Below are positions 1 to 8,960 of a DNA stretch of 64,000 nucleotides, piece after piece. Each line of letters opens with the position of its first letter. The first letter of the stretch is position 1. Both the position numbers and the translations under genes were made by a program. The notes below the pieces were generated by a model that worked only from the letters and a program-made list of their open reading frames with translations, made no database searches and was not told the DNA's origin. The stretch is from positions 1 through 64,000 of the forward strand of contig NZ_VCIW01000023.1 of assembly GCF_005765165.1 (NCBI RefSeq). The letters are read 5' to 3'. The stretch comes from Paenibacillus antri. GTDB lineage: Bacteria; Bacillota; Bacilli; Paenibacillales; YIM-B00363.

Positions 1-95
1 CACAAGAACCAAGTTCAGAAAATTAAATCTAATTGACGCATCCATCGTCCCGATGGATACCCCTACCTAAAATACACAAACTTCTGGACACTACC

Positions 96-323
96 ACCCG
101 CGCCCGCCGAAGTCCCGGCAAACCTCTTCGCACTTGCCAACCGCCGAACTAGATAACGCTAACTATGCGCTTATCTCCGCAAATAACGCCATATTTGACA
201 CTATTGCACACCCGCGCCCGCCGAAGTCCCGGCAAACCTCTTCGCCCGCACCGACCGCCGAACTCGATAACGCTAAATATGCGCTTATCCCCGTAATTAA
301 TGTCATATTTGACACTATCGCCG
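96..323. repeat. Two-copy 114-bp direct repeat in non-coding DNA
   Basis: Two imperfect copies begin at 96 and 210, each opening with ACCCGCGCCCGCCGAAGTCC and ending near GACACTAT. A partial third end (GGACACTACC) lies just upstream of copy 1. The unit contains an AT-richer stretch with GATAAGCGCATA and AGCGTTATC on the minus strand. Because 114 is a multiple of 3 a frame stays open across both copies, but nothing else suggests coding. The block abuts the 3' end of the response-regulator gene, and bases 1-95 show nothing recognisable. Confidence 0.75.
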
Positions 324-328
324 GCTCG

Positions 329-1903
329 CTACCGATGCGCCAGCTCCTGATATTCGCCCGGCGTCATGCCGACCGCATTCTTAAAGACAGTGCAGAAATA
401 CGACGTGTTCGGGATGCCGACCTCCTTGGCGACGCGCGACACCTTATACTCGGACCGGCCGAGCAGCTCCTTCGCCTTGTCCATCCGGCATTCCGTCAGA
501 CGCTCGTGGAACGTGCGGCCCGTCGCTTTCTTGTACAGCGCGCCTAAGTAGTTCGGCGACAGAAACACTTCGGCCGCCGCCGCCGTCAGGCTCAGATCGG
601 TAGACATATAACTCGTCTCGATCAGCCGGTTCACCTTGCTGACGATGTAATCGTCCTTGCCCTCCCGCTTGTTCGCGAGGAACGCGATCATGCTCTTCGC
701 CGCGGCAAGGCCGTGCGCGCGGAACTGCCGCAGCGTCGAAAGCCGGTCGAACCGAGCCGCCGCCTCCCCTTCGCTCGCCTCCGGGTCGCCGGCGAGCATC
801 GACAGCTCGAAATACAAGCCTGTCAAGTAATTGCGAACGTATTCCCGCTCCGCCCCGCGCTGCGACGAGATCGCGTCGAACAAGCCGCTCGCGGCGTCGA
901 CCGTCTTCTTCTCGTCGAGCGCGCTGACGCCGTACACGACCTGCTTCGCGTACGCGCCGACCTTCGCCAGGAACTCGTTCGCCTCCGCGTAGAACGCCGC
1001 CTTCTCCCGCTCGACGGCTTCCGGCAGCGTCACGCCGGACAACCCCCAGAACACCGCGTACTCGAGCGCGCTTCTCGCCGCGCGGACGGACTTCCACGCC
1101 TCCGTCAGTCCGTCCGCCGCGCCGCCGACCGCGACGACCGCATCCTCCGGCCGGACGAAGCCGCCGGGCTTCGCGAGGCGCGCCGCGAGGCCGTCCGCGA
1201 CCGCTCGCGCCGCGGCGTCGTCCGCCGCCAGGACGACGGTCCACGCGTGCTCGACGGCGCCGCCCGCGTCCGGCAGCGCGAGGCAGGGCGCGCCGACCGC
1301 GCGGCGCACGTCGTCCTCGGCGAGTCCCGGCACGCCGGCGAACGCAATCGCCGCGAACGCGCCGGACGCCGACGCGAAGCCCGCCGCCTTGCGCAGCTCG
1401 GGGGCGCGCTCCTTCGGCAGGCGCCCCTCCATCGCGTCCGCCGCGAGCTTCGCGATCGCCAGCGCCCGATGCTCCAGCGCCGCGGCTCTGAGCTCCTCTT
1501 CGTCGCGGCGGCGCCGCCGGACGCGCGCGCATTCCTCCACCGCTTCCGTCACGGCGCGCTGCAGCTCTTCCTCCTCGATCGGCTTCAGCACGTATTGATT
1601 CACCTGCGTCTGCAGCGCCCGGCGCGCATATTCGAAGTCGCTGAAGCCGGTCAAGACGACGATGACCGTCTCCGGCATCGCTTCCTTGATCTTCTTGGCC
1701 ATCTCGAGGCCGTCCATGCCGGGCATCCGGATATCGGTAATGATGAGATCCGGCTCGAGCTCGAGCGCCCGCTCCCAGCCGTCGATGCCGTCGCGCGCGG
1801 CGCCGACGATTTCGATGCCGAGACTCGCCCAATCCAAGAAATCGAGCAGCCCTTCCCGCTCCCACCGTTCGTCCTCCACGATCAGCAGCTTGTACGTCGT
1901 CAT
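329..1903 (-). CDS. YesN-like response regulator with AraC-type DNA-binding domain
   Basis: This 524-aa cytoplasmic protein has an N-terminal receiver domain (about 1-125) with the acidic pair E10/D11, phospho-acceptor D57 in DIRMPGMDG, T85 and K107 of YVLKP. A long linker follows, and the C-terminal 100 residues form two AraC helix-turn-helix motifs ending in MTPGEYQE. The start overlaps the stop of the upstream sensor kinase as ATGA, so the pair is translationally coupled. In Paenibacillus and Bacillus, YesM/YesN pairs usually control carbohydrate uptake and hydrolysis genes. The glycosidases directly upstream are the likely targets, by inference. No partner sugar-binding protein lies in the window. 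Confidence 0.95.
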   Translation of the reverse strand: MTTYKLLIVEDERWEREGLLDFLDWASLGIEIVGAARDGIDGWERALELEPDLIITDIRMPGMDGLEMAKKIKEAMPETVIVVLTGFSDFEYARRALQTQVNQYVLKPIEEEELQRAVTEAVEECARVRRRRRDEEELRAAALEHRALAIAKLAADAMEGRLPKERAPELRKAAGFASASGAFAAIAFAGVPGLAEDDVRRAVGAPCLALPDAGGAVEHAWTVVLAADDAAARAVADGLAARLAKPGGFVRPEDAVVAVGGAADGLTEAWKSVRAARSALEYAVFWGLSGVTLPEAVEREKAAFYAEANEFLAKVGAYAKQVVYGVSALDEKKTVDAASGLFDAISSQRGAEREYVRNYLTGLYFELSMLAGDPEASEGEAAARFDRLSTLRQFRAHGLAAAKSMIAFLANKREGKDDYIVSKVNRLIETSYMSTDLSLTAAAAEVFLSPNYLGALYKKATGRTFHERLTECRMDKAKELLGRSEYKVSRVAKEVGIPNTSYFCTVFKNAVGMTPGEYQELAHR

Positions 1904-3696
1904 CCCCGTTTCTCCTTCCCGAACATGATCGTCACGGCCGTCCCGATGCCCGGTCCGCTATGCATCTCGAAGCGATATTTGTCGCCGTAGTACGCCTGCA
2001 GCCGTTCCATAATATTTTTGACCGCGTAGCCGCTGCCGCTCCCGCCGGAGCGGATGCTGCGGCCTTCCCGAATGTCCCGCAGCCGGTCCTTCCGCATGCC
2101 GACGCCGTCGTCGATCACTTGATAATACAACATGTCGCCCGCGACGCCCGCTTTGATGATCAGCGTGCCGTGATCCCGCTTCGGCTCGATGCCGTGCACG
2201 AGCGCGTTCTCGACGACCGGCTGCAGCAGGTTCTTGGCGGCGGTATACGCATAGACCGATTCGTCGATTTCGTAAATGACGTCGAAGACGTCCTCGTAAC
2301 GAAACTTCTGAATTTCCAAGTACGCCTTCACCATCGCGACTTCGTCTTTAATTAAGATTTCGCGGCGCCCCTTGTTCAACATCAAGCGGTAAAACTTGGC
2401 GAGCGCGTTCGAGATGTCCGCGATTTCCTTCGACTTCGCCTTGCGGGCGACCCACGAGATCGTAGCGAGCGAGTTATACAGAAAATGAGGATTCACCTGC
2501 GATTCCAACGCCCGCAGCTCGGCCTCCCGCTCCATGAGCTGGATCTTGTACACCGTCTCGACGAGCTCGTGAATGCGCCCCGTCATCAGATTAAAGCTTG
2601 AAGCGATCTGCGAAAATTCGTCGTTGCCGAACGCCGGCACGTTCGCGGTCAGCGAGCCCTCCTTCACCTGCTTCATCGCCCGCAGCAGCAGCTTCAGCCG
2701 CGACAGCAGAGCGCTGGTGATGAAGTAAACGAAGGCGCCGAGCACGAGCAGCGCGAAAAACAACACGATCGCGATCTGCCTCGCGGACTGCTGCACCGCC
2801 TCGGTGAACGCCGACACCGGGAACAGTCCGACGATGCGGAGCCCGATGCGCTCGATCGGCACTCCGATGACGATCGACGGCTCGCCGCCGATCGTGCGCA
2901 CCTCGTTGAAGGCGCCCGACGGGAGCTCGCCGATGCCGAGGTCGGCGACGTTCCGCCCCGCCCCCGCCGGATCGCCGCCCGTCACGACGTTGCCCTGCCC
3001 GTCCGCCACGAATACGTTCCCGAGCTGGACGGAGCCTTGGCCGTCCAGCATGTCGAACATGACGTCCTCCTTAACGTCGATCTCGAGCACTCCTACCTCT
3101 CCGGAATAACGGAACGATTGAATGATTTCGTAATACGAGAAGACGTTCGGAATGTCTCCTCCCCTGAGCGGCACGTTCAGGTGCACGAGCTGCGGATGCA
3201 AGCCTCGCCAGCCCGTCGTCGGCCGCGAGGGACGGAACAAACCCGCGTATTCCGGCAGTCCTTCCAGCCGATCGATCCAGTAGAAGCTGTCGTACAGCTC
3301 GGGGATCGAGGCGTTGAACATGTAGATGCGCAGCGACGCGATGTACGGATTTTGGCGGAGCACGTTTTCTACGAACGGAGAAATTTCCGAGCGGTATTCC
3401 TCGTATTGGTACGATTCCCCCGTGAACGTCGTGCCGAGGAACGACTGCAGCTTGATGTCGGAGGCGATGAGCTGCGAGACGTTCTCGATCAAGCCGACCT
3501 TCTCGAGCACGCTGTCCCGCGTCTGAATCAAGTTATGCTCCATCACCTGCTGCGCTTGTTCGACCGCCGAATCCGCGAGCTGCGTGTACAAATAAACCCC
3601 CGACCCGGCCAAGGAGACGGCCAGAATACAGGAGTAAGCGATTACGAACTTCCATGTGACGCTAAGATTGCGGAACGAAAATTTGTACGGCCCCAT
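1900..3696 (-). CDS. YesM-like membrane sensor histidine kinase
   Basis: This 598-aa kinase has one N-terminal transmembrane helix (about 16-38), an extracellular sensor region of about 260 residues, a second helix (about 307-330), a HAMP-like linker, a His_kinase domain with H404 in VNPHFLYNSL, and an HATPase domain (VVENALVHGIEP, DDGVGM). It is the membrane sensor that phosphorylates the regulator encoded just downstream, with which it overlaps by 4 bp. The start has a GGGAGG ribosome site 7-8 bases upstream. The architecture is typical of LytS/YesM kinases sensing extracytoplasmic sugars, often through a solute-binding protein. The ligand cannot be read from the sequence. Confidence 0.95.
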   Translation of the reverse strand: MGPYKFSFRNLSVTWKFVIAYSCILAVSLAGSGVYLYTQLADSAVEQAQQVMEHNLIQTRDSVLEKVGLIENVSQLIASDIKLQSFLGTTFTGESYQYEEYRSEISPFVENVLRQNPYIASLRIYMFNASIPELYDSFYWIDRLEGLPEYAGLFRPSRPTTGWRGLHPQLVHLNVPLRGGDIPNVFSYYEIIQSFRYSGEVGVLEIDVKEDVMFDMLDGQGSVQLGNVFVADGQGNVVTGGDPAGAGRNVADLGIGELPSGAFNEVRTIGGEPSIVIGVPIERIGLRIVGLFPVSAFTEAVQQSARQIAIVLFFALLVLGAFVYFITSALLSRLKLLLRAMKQVKEGSLTANVPAFGNDEFSQIASSFNLMTGRIHELVETVYKIQLMEREAELRALESQVNPHFLYNSLATISWVARKAKSKEIADISNALAKFYRLMLNKGRREILIKDEVAMVKAYLEIQKFRYEDVFDVIYEIDESVYAYTAAKNLLQPVVENALVHGIEPKRDHGTLIIKAGVAGDMLYYQVIDDGVGMRKDRLRDIREGRSIRSGGSGSGYAVKNIMERLQAYYGDKYRFEMHSGPGIGTAVTIMFGKEKRG

Positions 3697-3708
3697 AACG
3701 GCGCCTCC

Positions 3709-3725
3709 CTTCGAATCGAAGTATA
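3709..3725 (-). promoter_or_regulatory. Possible -10 element and inverted repeat before the kinase gene
   Basis: On the minus strand TATACT (3725-3720) could be a -10 box. It runs directly into the perfect inverted repeat CTTCGATTCGAAG (3721-3709), which lies just upstream of the GGGAGG ribosome site of the kinase. No good -35 box is visible, so the promoter would need an activator or may not be real. The inverted repeat could be an operator or a small leader hairpin. Confidence 0.35.
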
Positions 3726-3809
3726 TCAGAAAAAACCGCCCCCATCTCGAGTAAACTGTACCCTGTTCCAGGGCTGCAGCCTACTTGCGACGGGAACGGT
3801 TCTCTCGCG

Positions 3810-4469
3810 TTACTTCAAGGCGAAGCGGCTGTTCTGTACGGCATTCAGCCATTCGCGGGCGATCAGTTCGTGGCCGGCGTACGTCGGATGGACGCCGTCC
3901 CAGAGCCAATACGCGGCCGGCGCTCGTTCGCAGGCCCGTTCGAACGGCTCCTGAAGCGGCAAGAAGACGGCGTCGAACCGCTCGGCGAGCTTCCGTACCG
4001 TCGATTGGTACTCGGCGAGCTTCGCCCGCCAAGCTTCCCACTTCAAGGCGGGCGCGCCGACGTTCAAGATGAACGGCTCCATCAGCACGAGGCCCGTGTG
4101 CGGCGACTTCTCCCGCGTCTCCTCCAGCACGTGCGTGTAGGCCCGCTCGAACCGGTCGGTGACGCCCTCCGGCAGCTCGTTCATAATGCGCCAAGCGTCG
4201 TTGACGCCGATCAAGACGGACAACAAATCCGGATGAATATGGAAGAAGTCCTCGTTCCATCTCGCGTACAAGTCGGAAATCCGGTTGCCGCTGATGCCGC
4301 GGTTGACGAACCGCGGCGCCTTCTCGGCGAGCTCGAAGCCGAGCTTCGCCGAGATCAGGTACGGATAGCTGTGCCCGAGGATATGGTTCTTGTCCTCGCC
4401 GCGCCCGCGGCCGCCGTCGGTGATCGAATCGCCTTGGAACAAGACGACGGTACGTTTGTCGTTAGACAT
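3810..4469 (-). CDS. SGNH/GDSL-type esterase
   Basis: This 219-aa protein of the SGNH hydrolase superfamily carries all four sequence blocks: GDSIT with the nucleophile Ser15, the oxyanion Gly in GISGNR, the Asn block IGVND, and DGVHPTYAGH supplying the catalytic Asp and His. There is no signal peptide, so it acts in the cytoplasm. The start at 4469 is chosen because a GGAGGGGG site sits 9 bases upstream; the ATG at 4478 is too close to it. It overlaps the beta-galactosidase stop by 8 bp, so it is the last gene of a GH31-GH42-esterase unit. In that setting deacetylation of imported oligosaccharides is a reasonable guess. Confidence 0.9.
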   Translation of the reverse strand: MSNDKRTVVLFQGDSITDGGRGRGEDKNHILGHSYPYLISAKLGFELAEKAPRFVNRGISGNRISDLYARWNEDFFHIHPDLLSVLIGVNDAWRIMNELPEGVTDRFERAYTHVLEETREKSPHTGLVLMEPFILNVGAPALKWEAWRAKLAEYQSTVRKLAERFDAVFLPLQEPFERACERAPAAYWLWDGVHPTYAGHELIAREWLNAVQNSRFALK

Positions 4470-6504
4470 GGGAAGCATCCCCCTCCGTCAAAATCACAAC
4501 GCCGTGCGCCGGTACTTCGACGGCGCCGCGGCGAGTTTCGCCGGTCAGCGCGTCGGTCCAGACGCTCTCCCCCATGTCGGCGACGCTCGCCGTCTTGTTG
4601 TGATTGAGGAGGAATAAGATGCGCTTGCCGTCTTTCGTGCGAACGGTCGCTTCCAGCCCTTCCGGCGTGTCGAGAATCGGCCGGATGCCCGCCTTGTCGC
4701 ACAGATTCTTCAAGAAGCCTTGCATGAACGCCTTGTCCGGCGATGTCGCGACGTACCACGCCTCGCCTTCGCCGTACTTATTGACCGTGACGGCCGGCAT
4801 GCCCTTGTAGAAGTCTTCGCCGTACGTCGCGATCGCTTCGGCGCCCTCGAGGTGAATCAGGTCGCACAGGATCGATCCGTCGTATTCGCCGTTCAGCGCG
4901 CCGACCGCGCCGTTCATGACGATCTTGTTCGTCTGGCCCGGCAGCAGCGCGTCGATCTCCTCGGCCCAGATGCCGAGCACCTTGCGCAGCTCGCCCGGGT
5001 ACCCGCCGCACGTGACGAGATCGATCTCGTTCACGATGCCGCTGAAGAACGTCGTGACGAACGTGCCGCCGCGATTCACGAACGCTTCGACCTTGTCGGC
5101 GAAGCCCGGCTTGATCATGTACATGACCGGCGCGATGACGAGCGAATACTTGTCGAGTGCTTCCTCGACGGAGATCATGTCCGTCTGTACATTCATATGG
5201 AACAGCGCTTCGTAATATTTATGAACTTCTTCGGGGTAGTTCAACGCCACGGACGGGCCGCTCGACAGCTCGATCGCCCAACGATTTTCCCAATCGTATA
5301 CGATCGCCGCCTTCGACTCGACGCGCGCGTCGAGAATCGCGTCACCGAGAACACCAAGCTCGCGCCCGACCTCCGCGCATTCGCGGAATACGCGCGTATG
5401 CTCGTGCCCGACGTGCTCGATGACGGCGCCGTGGTATTTCTCGCACGCCCCGATCGAGCGGCGCAGCTGGAAGAACATGACCGTGTCCGCGCCGCGCGCG
5501 ACCGCTTGATAACTCCAAAGACGCATGACGCCGGGACGCTTCAGCGCATTGTACGCTTGCCAGTTCTGCTGGCTAGGCGTCTGCTCCATGAGCATGAACG
5601 GTTGACCGCTCTTGAGGCCTCGCATCAGGTCGTGCGTCATTGCCGTGAAGCTTACCGGCGTATCGATCGACGGGTAGTTGTCCCACGACACGACGTCCAT
5701 ATGCTTCGCCCACTCGAAATAATCGAGCTCGGGGTAGAAGCCCATCAGGTTCGTGGTGACGGGCACGTTCGGGGTAACTTTCTTCAGCTCGTCGTATTCG
5801 ATCTTGTAGCAATCCAATAAGCTCTCGGACTGGAAACGACGGTAATCGAGCGAGATGCCTTGGAAATTCGTCCGGTTATGGCCCCACTCCTCGCTCAGCT
5901 CGCTCGGCGGCACGATCTCGTCGAAGTCGTAAAACGTGTGGCCCCAAAAGCGCGTATTCCATGCGCGGTTGACCGCGTCCAGACTCCCGTACCGCCGCTT
6001 CAGCCAGACGCGGAACGCCGCGGCGCAGTTGTCGCAGTAGCAATAGCCGCCGTATTCGTTCGAGACGTGCCAGATGAGCAGTCCGGGGTGATCCTTGTAT
6101 CGCTCCGCGAGCTTCGCCGCGAGGCGCGCAGCGTACTTGCGGTACGTCGGACTGTTCGGACAGGAATTATGTCTCCCGCCGAACTTCCGCTTGCGGCCTT
6201 GCTTGTCGACGCGCAGCACGTCCGGATATCTCTTCGCCATCCATGCCGGATGCGCGCCGGTCGCCGTCGCGAGGCAAATATAGACGCCGTCCTTGTAGAG
6301 TCGATCGATCGTCGCGTCGAGCGCGGAGAAATCGTACTCCTCCTCGGAGGGCTGAATGAGCGCCCATGAGAAGACGTTGATCGTCGCCACGTCGATGCCC
6401 GCGAGCTTGAACATGCGGGCGTCCTCCGCCCATGTCTCCGCATCCCATTGCTCGGGGTTGTAGTCGCCCCCGTACCAAATTTTCGGCAGCTTCTCGTTAA
6501 TCAC
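4462..6504 (-). CDS. GH42 beta-galactosidase
   Basis: This 680-aa cytoplasmic enzyme hydrolyses terminal beta-D-galactosides. The (beta/alpha)8 barrel starts with IWYGGDYNPEQW. The acid/base Glu is E150 in WHVSNEYGG and the nucleophile is E307 in FMLMEQTP. Cys115 and the CYCDNC cluster (155, 157, 160) match the zinc site of the Thermus-type GH42 enzymes. Trimerisation and C-terminal beta domains follow. Translation starts at a GTG (6504) with a GGGAGG site upstream. The gene lies between the alpha-xylosidase and an esterase with which it overlaps. Released galactose could feed the galK-galE-galT operon in the same window. Confidence 0.95.
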   Translation of the reverse strand: MINEKLPKIWYGGDYNPEQWDAETWAEDARMFKLAGIDVATINVFSWALIQPSEEEYDFSALDATIDRLYKDGVYICLATATGAHPAWMAKRYPDVLRVDKQGRKRKFGGRHNSCPNSPTYRKYAARLAAKLAERYKDHPGLLIWHVSNEYGGYCYCDNCAAAFRVWLKRRYGSLDAVNRAWNTRFWGHTFYDFDEIVPPSELSEEWGHNRTNFQGISLDYRRFQSESLLDCYKIEYDELKKVTPNVPVTTNLMGFYPELDYFEWAKHMDVVSWDNYPSIDTPVSFTAMTHDLMRGLKSGQPFMLMEQTPSQQNWQAYNALKRPGVMRLWSYQAVARGADTVMFFQLRRSIGACEKYHGAVIEHVGHEHTRVFRECAEVGRELGVLGDAILDARVESKAAIVYDWENRWAIELSSGPSVALNYPEEVHKYYEALFHMNVQTDMISVEEALDKYSLVIAPVMYMIKPGFADKVEAFVNRGGTFVTTFFSGIVNEIDLVTCGGYPGELRKVLGIWAEEIDALLPGQTNKIVMNGAVGALNGEYDGSILCDLIHLEGAEAIATYGEDFYKGMPAVTVNKYGEGEAWYVATSPDKAFMQGFLKNLCDKAGIRPILDTPEGLEATVRTKDGKRILFLLNHNKTASVADMGESVWTDALTGETRRGAVEVPAHGVVILTEGDASHV

Positions 6505-6536
6505 CTTTCCGTTCGCCTCCCTGAATCATGCACGTA

Positions 6537-6565
6537 CGCGGCGGCGAATAGGCTTCGCCGCCGCG
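6537..6565. other. Strong hairpin between the GH31 and GH42 genes
   Basis: A 12-bp perfect stem, CGCGGCGGCGAA paired with TTCGCCGCCGCG around a 5-base loop, fills the short gap between the two glycosidase genes. There is no T-run on either side, so it is not a standard terminator. It may stabilise or process the mRNA so that the two genes are expressed at different levels; that role is inferred. Confidence 0.6.
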
Positions 6566-6583
6566 CATCGCGCAATTATGAAA

Positions 6584-8851
6584 TTACAATGTAATGGTTA
6601 CCGAAGTGTCGCCGGCGTTCGCCGCAACCGTCTTGCCGCCGATCGCGACGCTCCACGGCTTGCTCGAGCCTTGCGTCTCGACGCGAACCGTATTGCCGGA
6701 TCTCGTCGCGCGAGCCGTCATCGCGACCTCGCCCTTCAGGTCGTACACCGTCGCCGTCGCTTCGCCGCCGTCCGCGAGCTCGAACGCATGGAACGTAATG
6801 CCGTCCGTATAGTCGTAATCCGGACGCTGATCGTCCGCTCCGACCGCGATGAGCGAGTTTTCCTTCACGAGGAACGGCAGCGACATATAGCCGTGCTTCT
6901 CCTCGCGCCACTGTCCGCCTTCGATCACCTCGCCGGTCATCCAGTTCGTCCAGCGGCCCTTCGGCACATAGTACTTCGCGATGCCCTGGTCGTTGAAGAT
7001 CGGCGCCACGAGCAGCTTGTCCCCGAGCATGTACTGCCGGTCGAGGTAATGGCAGGTCGGATCCTCCGGGAACTCGAGCACCATCGCCCGCATCATCGGA
7101 ATGCCCTTGTCGCGCGCTTCGACCGCATACGAGAACAGATGCGGCATTAGCTTGCTCTTCAGCTCCGTGAAGTAGCGGAGAACGTCGACCGACTCCTCGT
7201 CGAACAACCACGGCACCCGGTACGATTCGTTCCCATGGAGCCGGCTGTGGGACGAGAGCAAGCCGAACGCGACCCAACGCTTATAGATGTCGGCCGGCGC
7301 CGTCTTCTCGAAGCCGCTGATGTCGTGGCTCCAGAAGCCGAAGCCGGAGAGGCCGAGGGACAAGCCGCCGCGCAGCGATTCGGCCATCGAGTCGTAGTTC
7401 GCGGAGCAGTCGCCGCCCCAGTGTACCGGGAACATCTGACCGCCGGCCGTCGCGGAACGCGCGAACAGCATCGCTTCGCCTTTGCCGCGTCGCTCTTCGA
7501 GCACGTCGAATACAGCTTTATTATATAACTGCGTATAGTAGTTGTGCATCTTTACCGGGTCGGAGCCGTCGAAGTAGACGACGTTCTCCGTCGGAATGCG
7601 CTCGCCGAAGTCCGTCTTGAAGCAATCGACGCCCATGTCCATCAGTCGGCGCAGATGGCCTTGGTACCAAGCGACCGCGTCCGGATTCGTGAAGTCGACG
7701 AGGCCCATGCCCGCTTGCCACAGATCCCATTGCCAGACGTCGCCGTCGGTCGTCTTGACGAGGTAGCCCTTTTCCATACCTTCTTTGAAAAGGGGAGACT
7801 TCTGCGCGATATACGAGTTGATCCAAACGCAAATGCGAAGGCCGCGATCCTTCAAGCGCTTCAGCATGCCTTCCGGGTCTGGGAACATCGCCGGGTCCCA
7901 CTCGAAGTCGCACCACTGATATTCCTTCATCCAGAAGCAGTCGAAGTGGAACACGTGCAGCGGAATGTTGCGCTCCGCCATCCCTTCGATGAACGAATTG
8001 ACCGTATTTTCGTCATAGTCGGTCGTGAACGACGTCGTCAGCCACAGGCCGAACGACCAAGCCGGCGGCAGCGCGGGCTTGCCCGTCAGCTTCGTGTAAT
8101 TGTCGAGCACGTCCTTCAGCGTGTCGCCGCCGATGACGAAATACTCGAGCGCCTCGCCCGCGACGCTGAAGCCGACCTTCGAGACGACCTCGGAGCCGAC
8201 CTCGAACTCTACGCGTTCAGGGTGATTGACGAACACGCCGTATCCGTTGCTGGACAAGTAGAACGGAATGTTCTTGTAGGCTTGCTCGCTGCTCGTGCCG
8301 CCGTCTTCGTTCCAAATCTCGACCGTCTGGCCGTTCTTGACGAAGTTCGTGAACCGCTCGCCGAGACCGTAGATTTGTTCGCCGACGCCGAGGTCGAGCA
8401 TCTCTCGGAAATATTGCTTTCCGTTATCGTCGATGTGGCCGACGCCGCGCGTCGCCGAGCCGGTAAGGCGCTTGCCGTTCTGCGCGAATTCCAATCCCCA
8501 GTTCGGAGCCGTCCGAATGTTGGCCGTGAGCCCGCCGGTCGTGAACGCGATGCCTTCCTCGCTTCGTTCGATTTGTACCGGGTGATTCGCCACGCTGTTG
8601 ATGTGGAACGCCGGGCCGCGCTTGCGCTTCCCTTCGTGATGCGACCAGCGCACGCGGACGACGTTCGGCAGCGGGGAGCTGATCTCCGCCTTGAGCAGCG
8701 CCGCGTTCAACGTGTCGCCCTTGATGCGGACTTTCTTCGTAGCATTGTAAACGGTTACGCTGTCCTGCGTCGCGTCCACGTCCCGTACGTCGACGGGCTG
8801 TTCGATATTCACGCCTTTGCGGAGCATCCAATATCCGTTATTAAATTTCAT
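6584..8851 (-). CDS. GH31 alpha-xylosidase (YicI-like)
   Basis: This 755-aa cytoplasmic enzyme should remove alpha-D-xylosyl residues from the non-reducing end of oligosaccharides such as isoprimeverose units of xyloglucan. The N-terminal beta-sandwich is followed by a barrel with nucleophile D414 in KTDFGERIP and acid/base D481 in HWGGDCSANYDS. The KTDFGERIP block and the FDGSDPVKMHN stretch closely resemble E. coli YicI and separate it from alpha-glucosidases. The start has a GGGAGGG site. It is the first gene of the unit running to the SGNH esterase and is divergent from an AraC regulator, its likely controller. No transporter gene is nearby. Confidence 0.95.
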   Translation of the reverse strand: MKFNNGYWMLRKGVNIEQPVDVRDVDATQDSVTVYNATKKVRIKGDTLNAALLKAEISSPLPNVVRVRWSHHEGKRKRGPAFHINSVANHPVQIERSEEGIAFTTGGLTANIRTAPNWGLEFAQNGKRLTGSATRGVGHIDDNGKQYFREMLDLGVGEQIYGLGERFTNFVKNGQTVEIWNEDGGTSSEQAYKNIPFYLSSNGYGVFVNHPERVEFEVGSEVVSKVGFSVAGEALEYFVIGGDTLKDVLDNYTKLTGKPALPPAWSFGLWLTTSFTTDYDENTVNSFIEGMAERNIPLHVFHFDCFWMKEYQWCDFEWDPAMFPDPEGMLKRLKDRGLRICVWINSYIAQKSPLFKEGMEKGYLVKTTDGDVWQWDLWQAGMGLVDFTNPDAVAWYQGHLRRLMDMGVDCFKTDFGERIPTENVVYFDGSDPVKMHNYYTQLYNKAVFDVLEERRGKGEAMLFARSATAGGQMFPVHWGGDCSANYDSMAESLRGGLSLGLSGFGFWSHDISGFEKTAPADIYKRWVAFGLLSSHSRLHGNESYRVPWLFDEESVDVLRYFTELKSKLMPHLFSYAVEARDKGIPMMRAMVLEFPEDPTCHYLDRQYMLGDKLLVAPIFNDQGIAKYYVPKGRWTNWMTGEVIEGGQWREEKHGYMSLPFLVKENSLIAVGADDQRPDYDYTDGITFHAFELADGGEATATVYDLKGEVAMTARATRSGNTVRVETQGSSKPWSVAIGGKTVAANAGDTSVTITL

Positions 8852-8960
8852 TAGAATCCCTCCCGTTCTTCATCTATAATGATATTGTCGAACTGGAATC
8901 AAATCTGCATCAATTTTGCCCATTATTATACCGATTTTGACATTTCAGGCGGTGAAGAGC
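8852..8960. promoter_or_regulatory. Divergent control region between the alpha-xylosidase gene and an AraC gene
   Basis: This 109-bp AT-rich gap serves both divergent genes. On the minus strand TTGATT, a 17-base gap and TTATAG form a weak promoter-like pair before the GGGAGGG site of the xylosidase. On the plus strand AGGCGGTG lies just before the chosen ATG of the regulator. No clear CcpA site or inverted repeat was found, so control by the AraC protein is inferred from position only. Confidence 0.4.

Noticed and set aside
134-547. A 137-codon frame across the 114-bp repeat
   Set aside because: It runs into the response-regulator gene on the opposite strand, and the repeated peptide only reflects the DNA repeat. 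No ribosome site is present.
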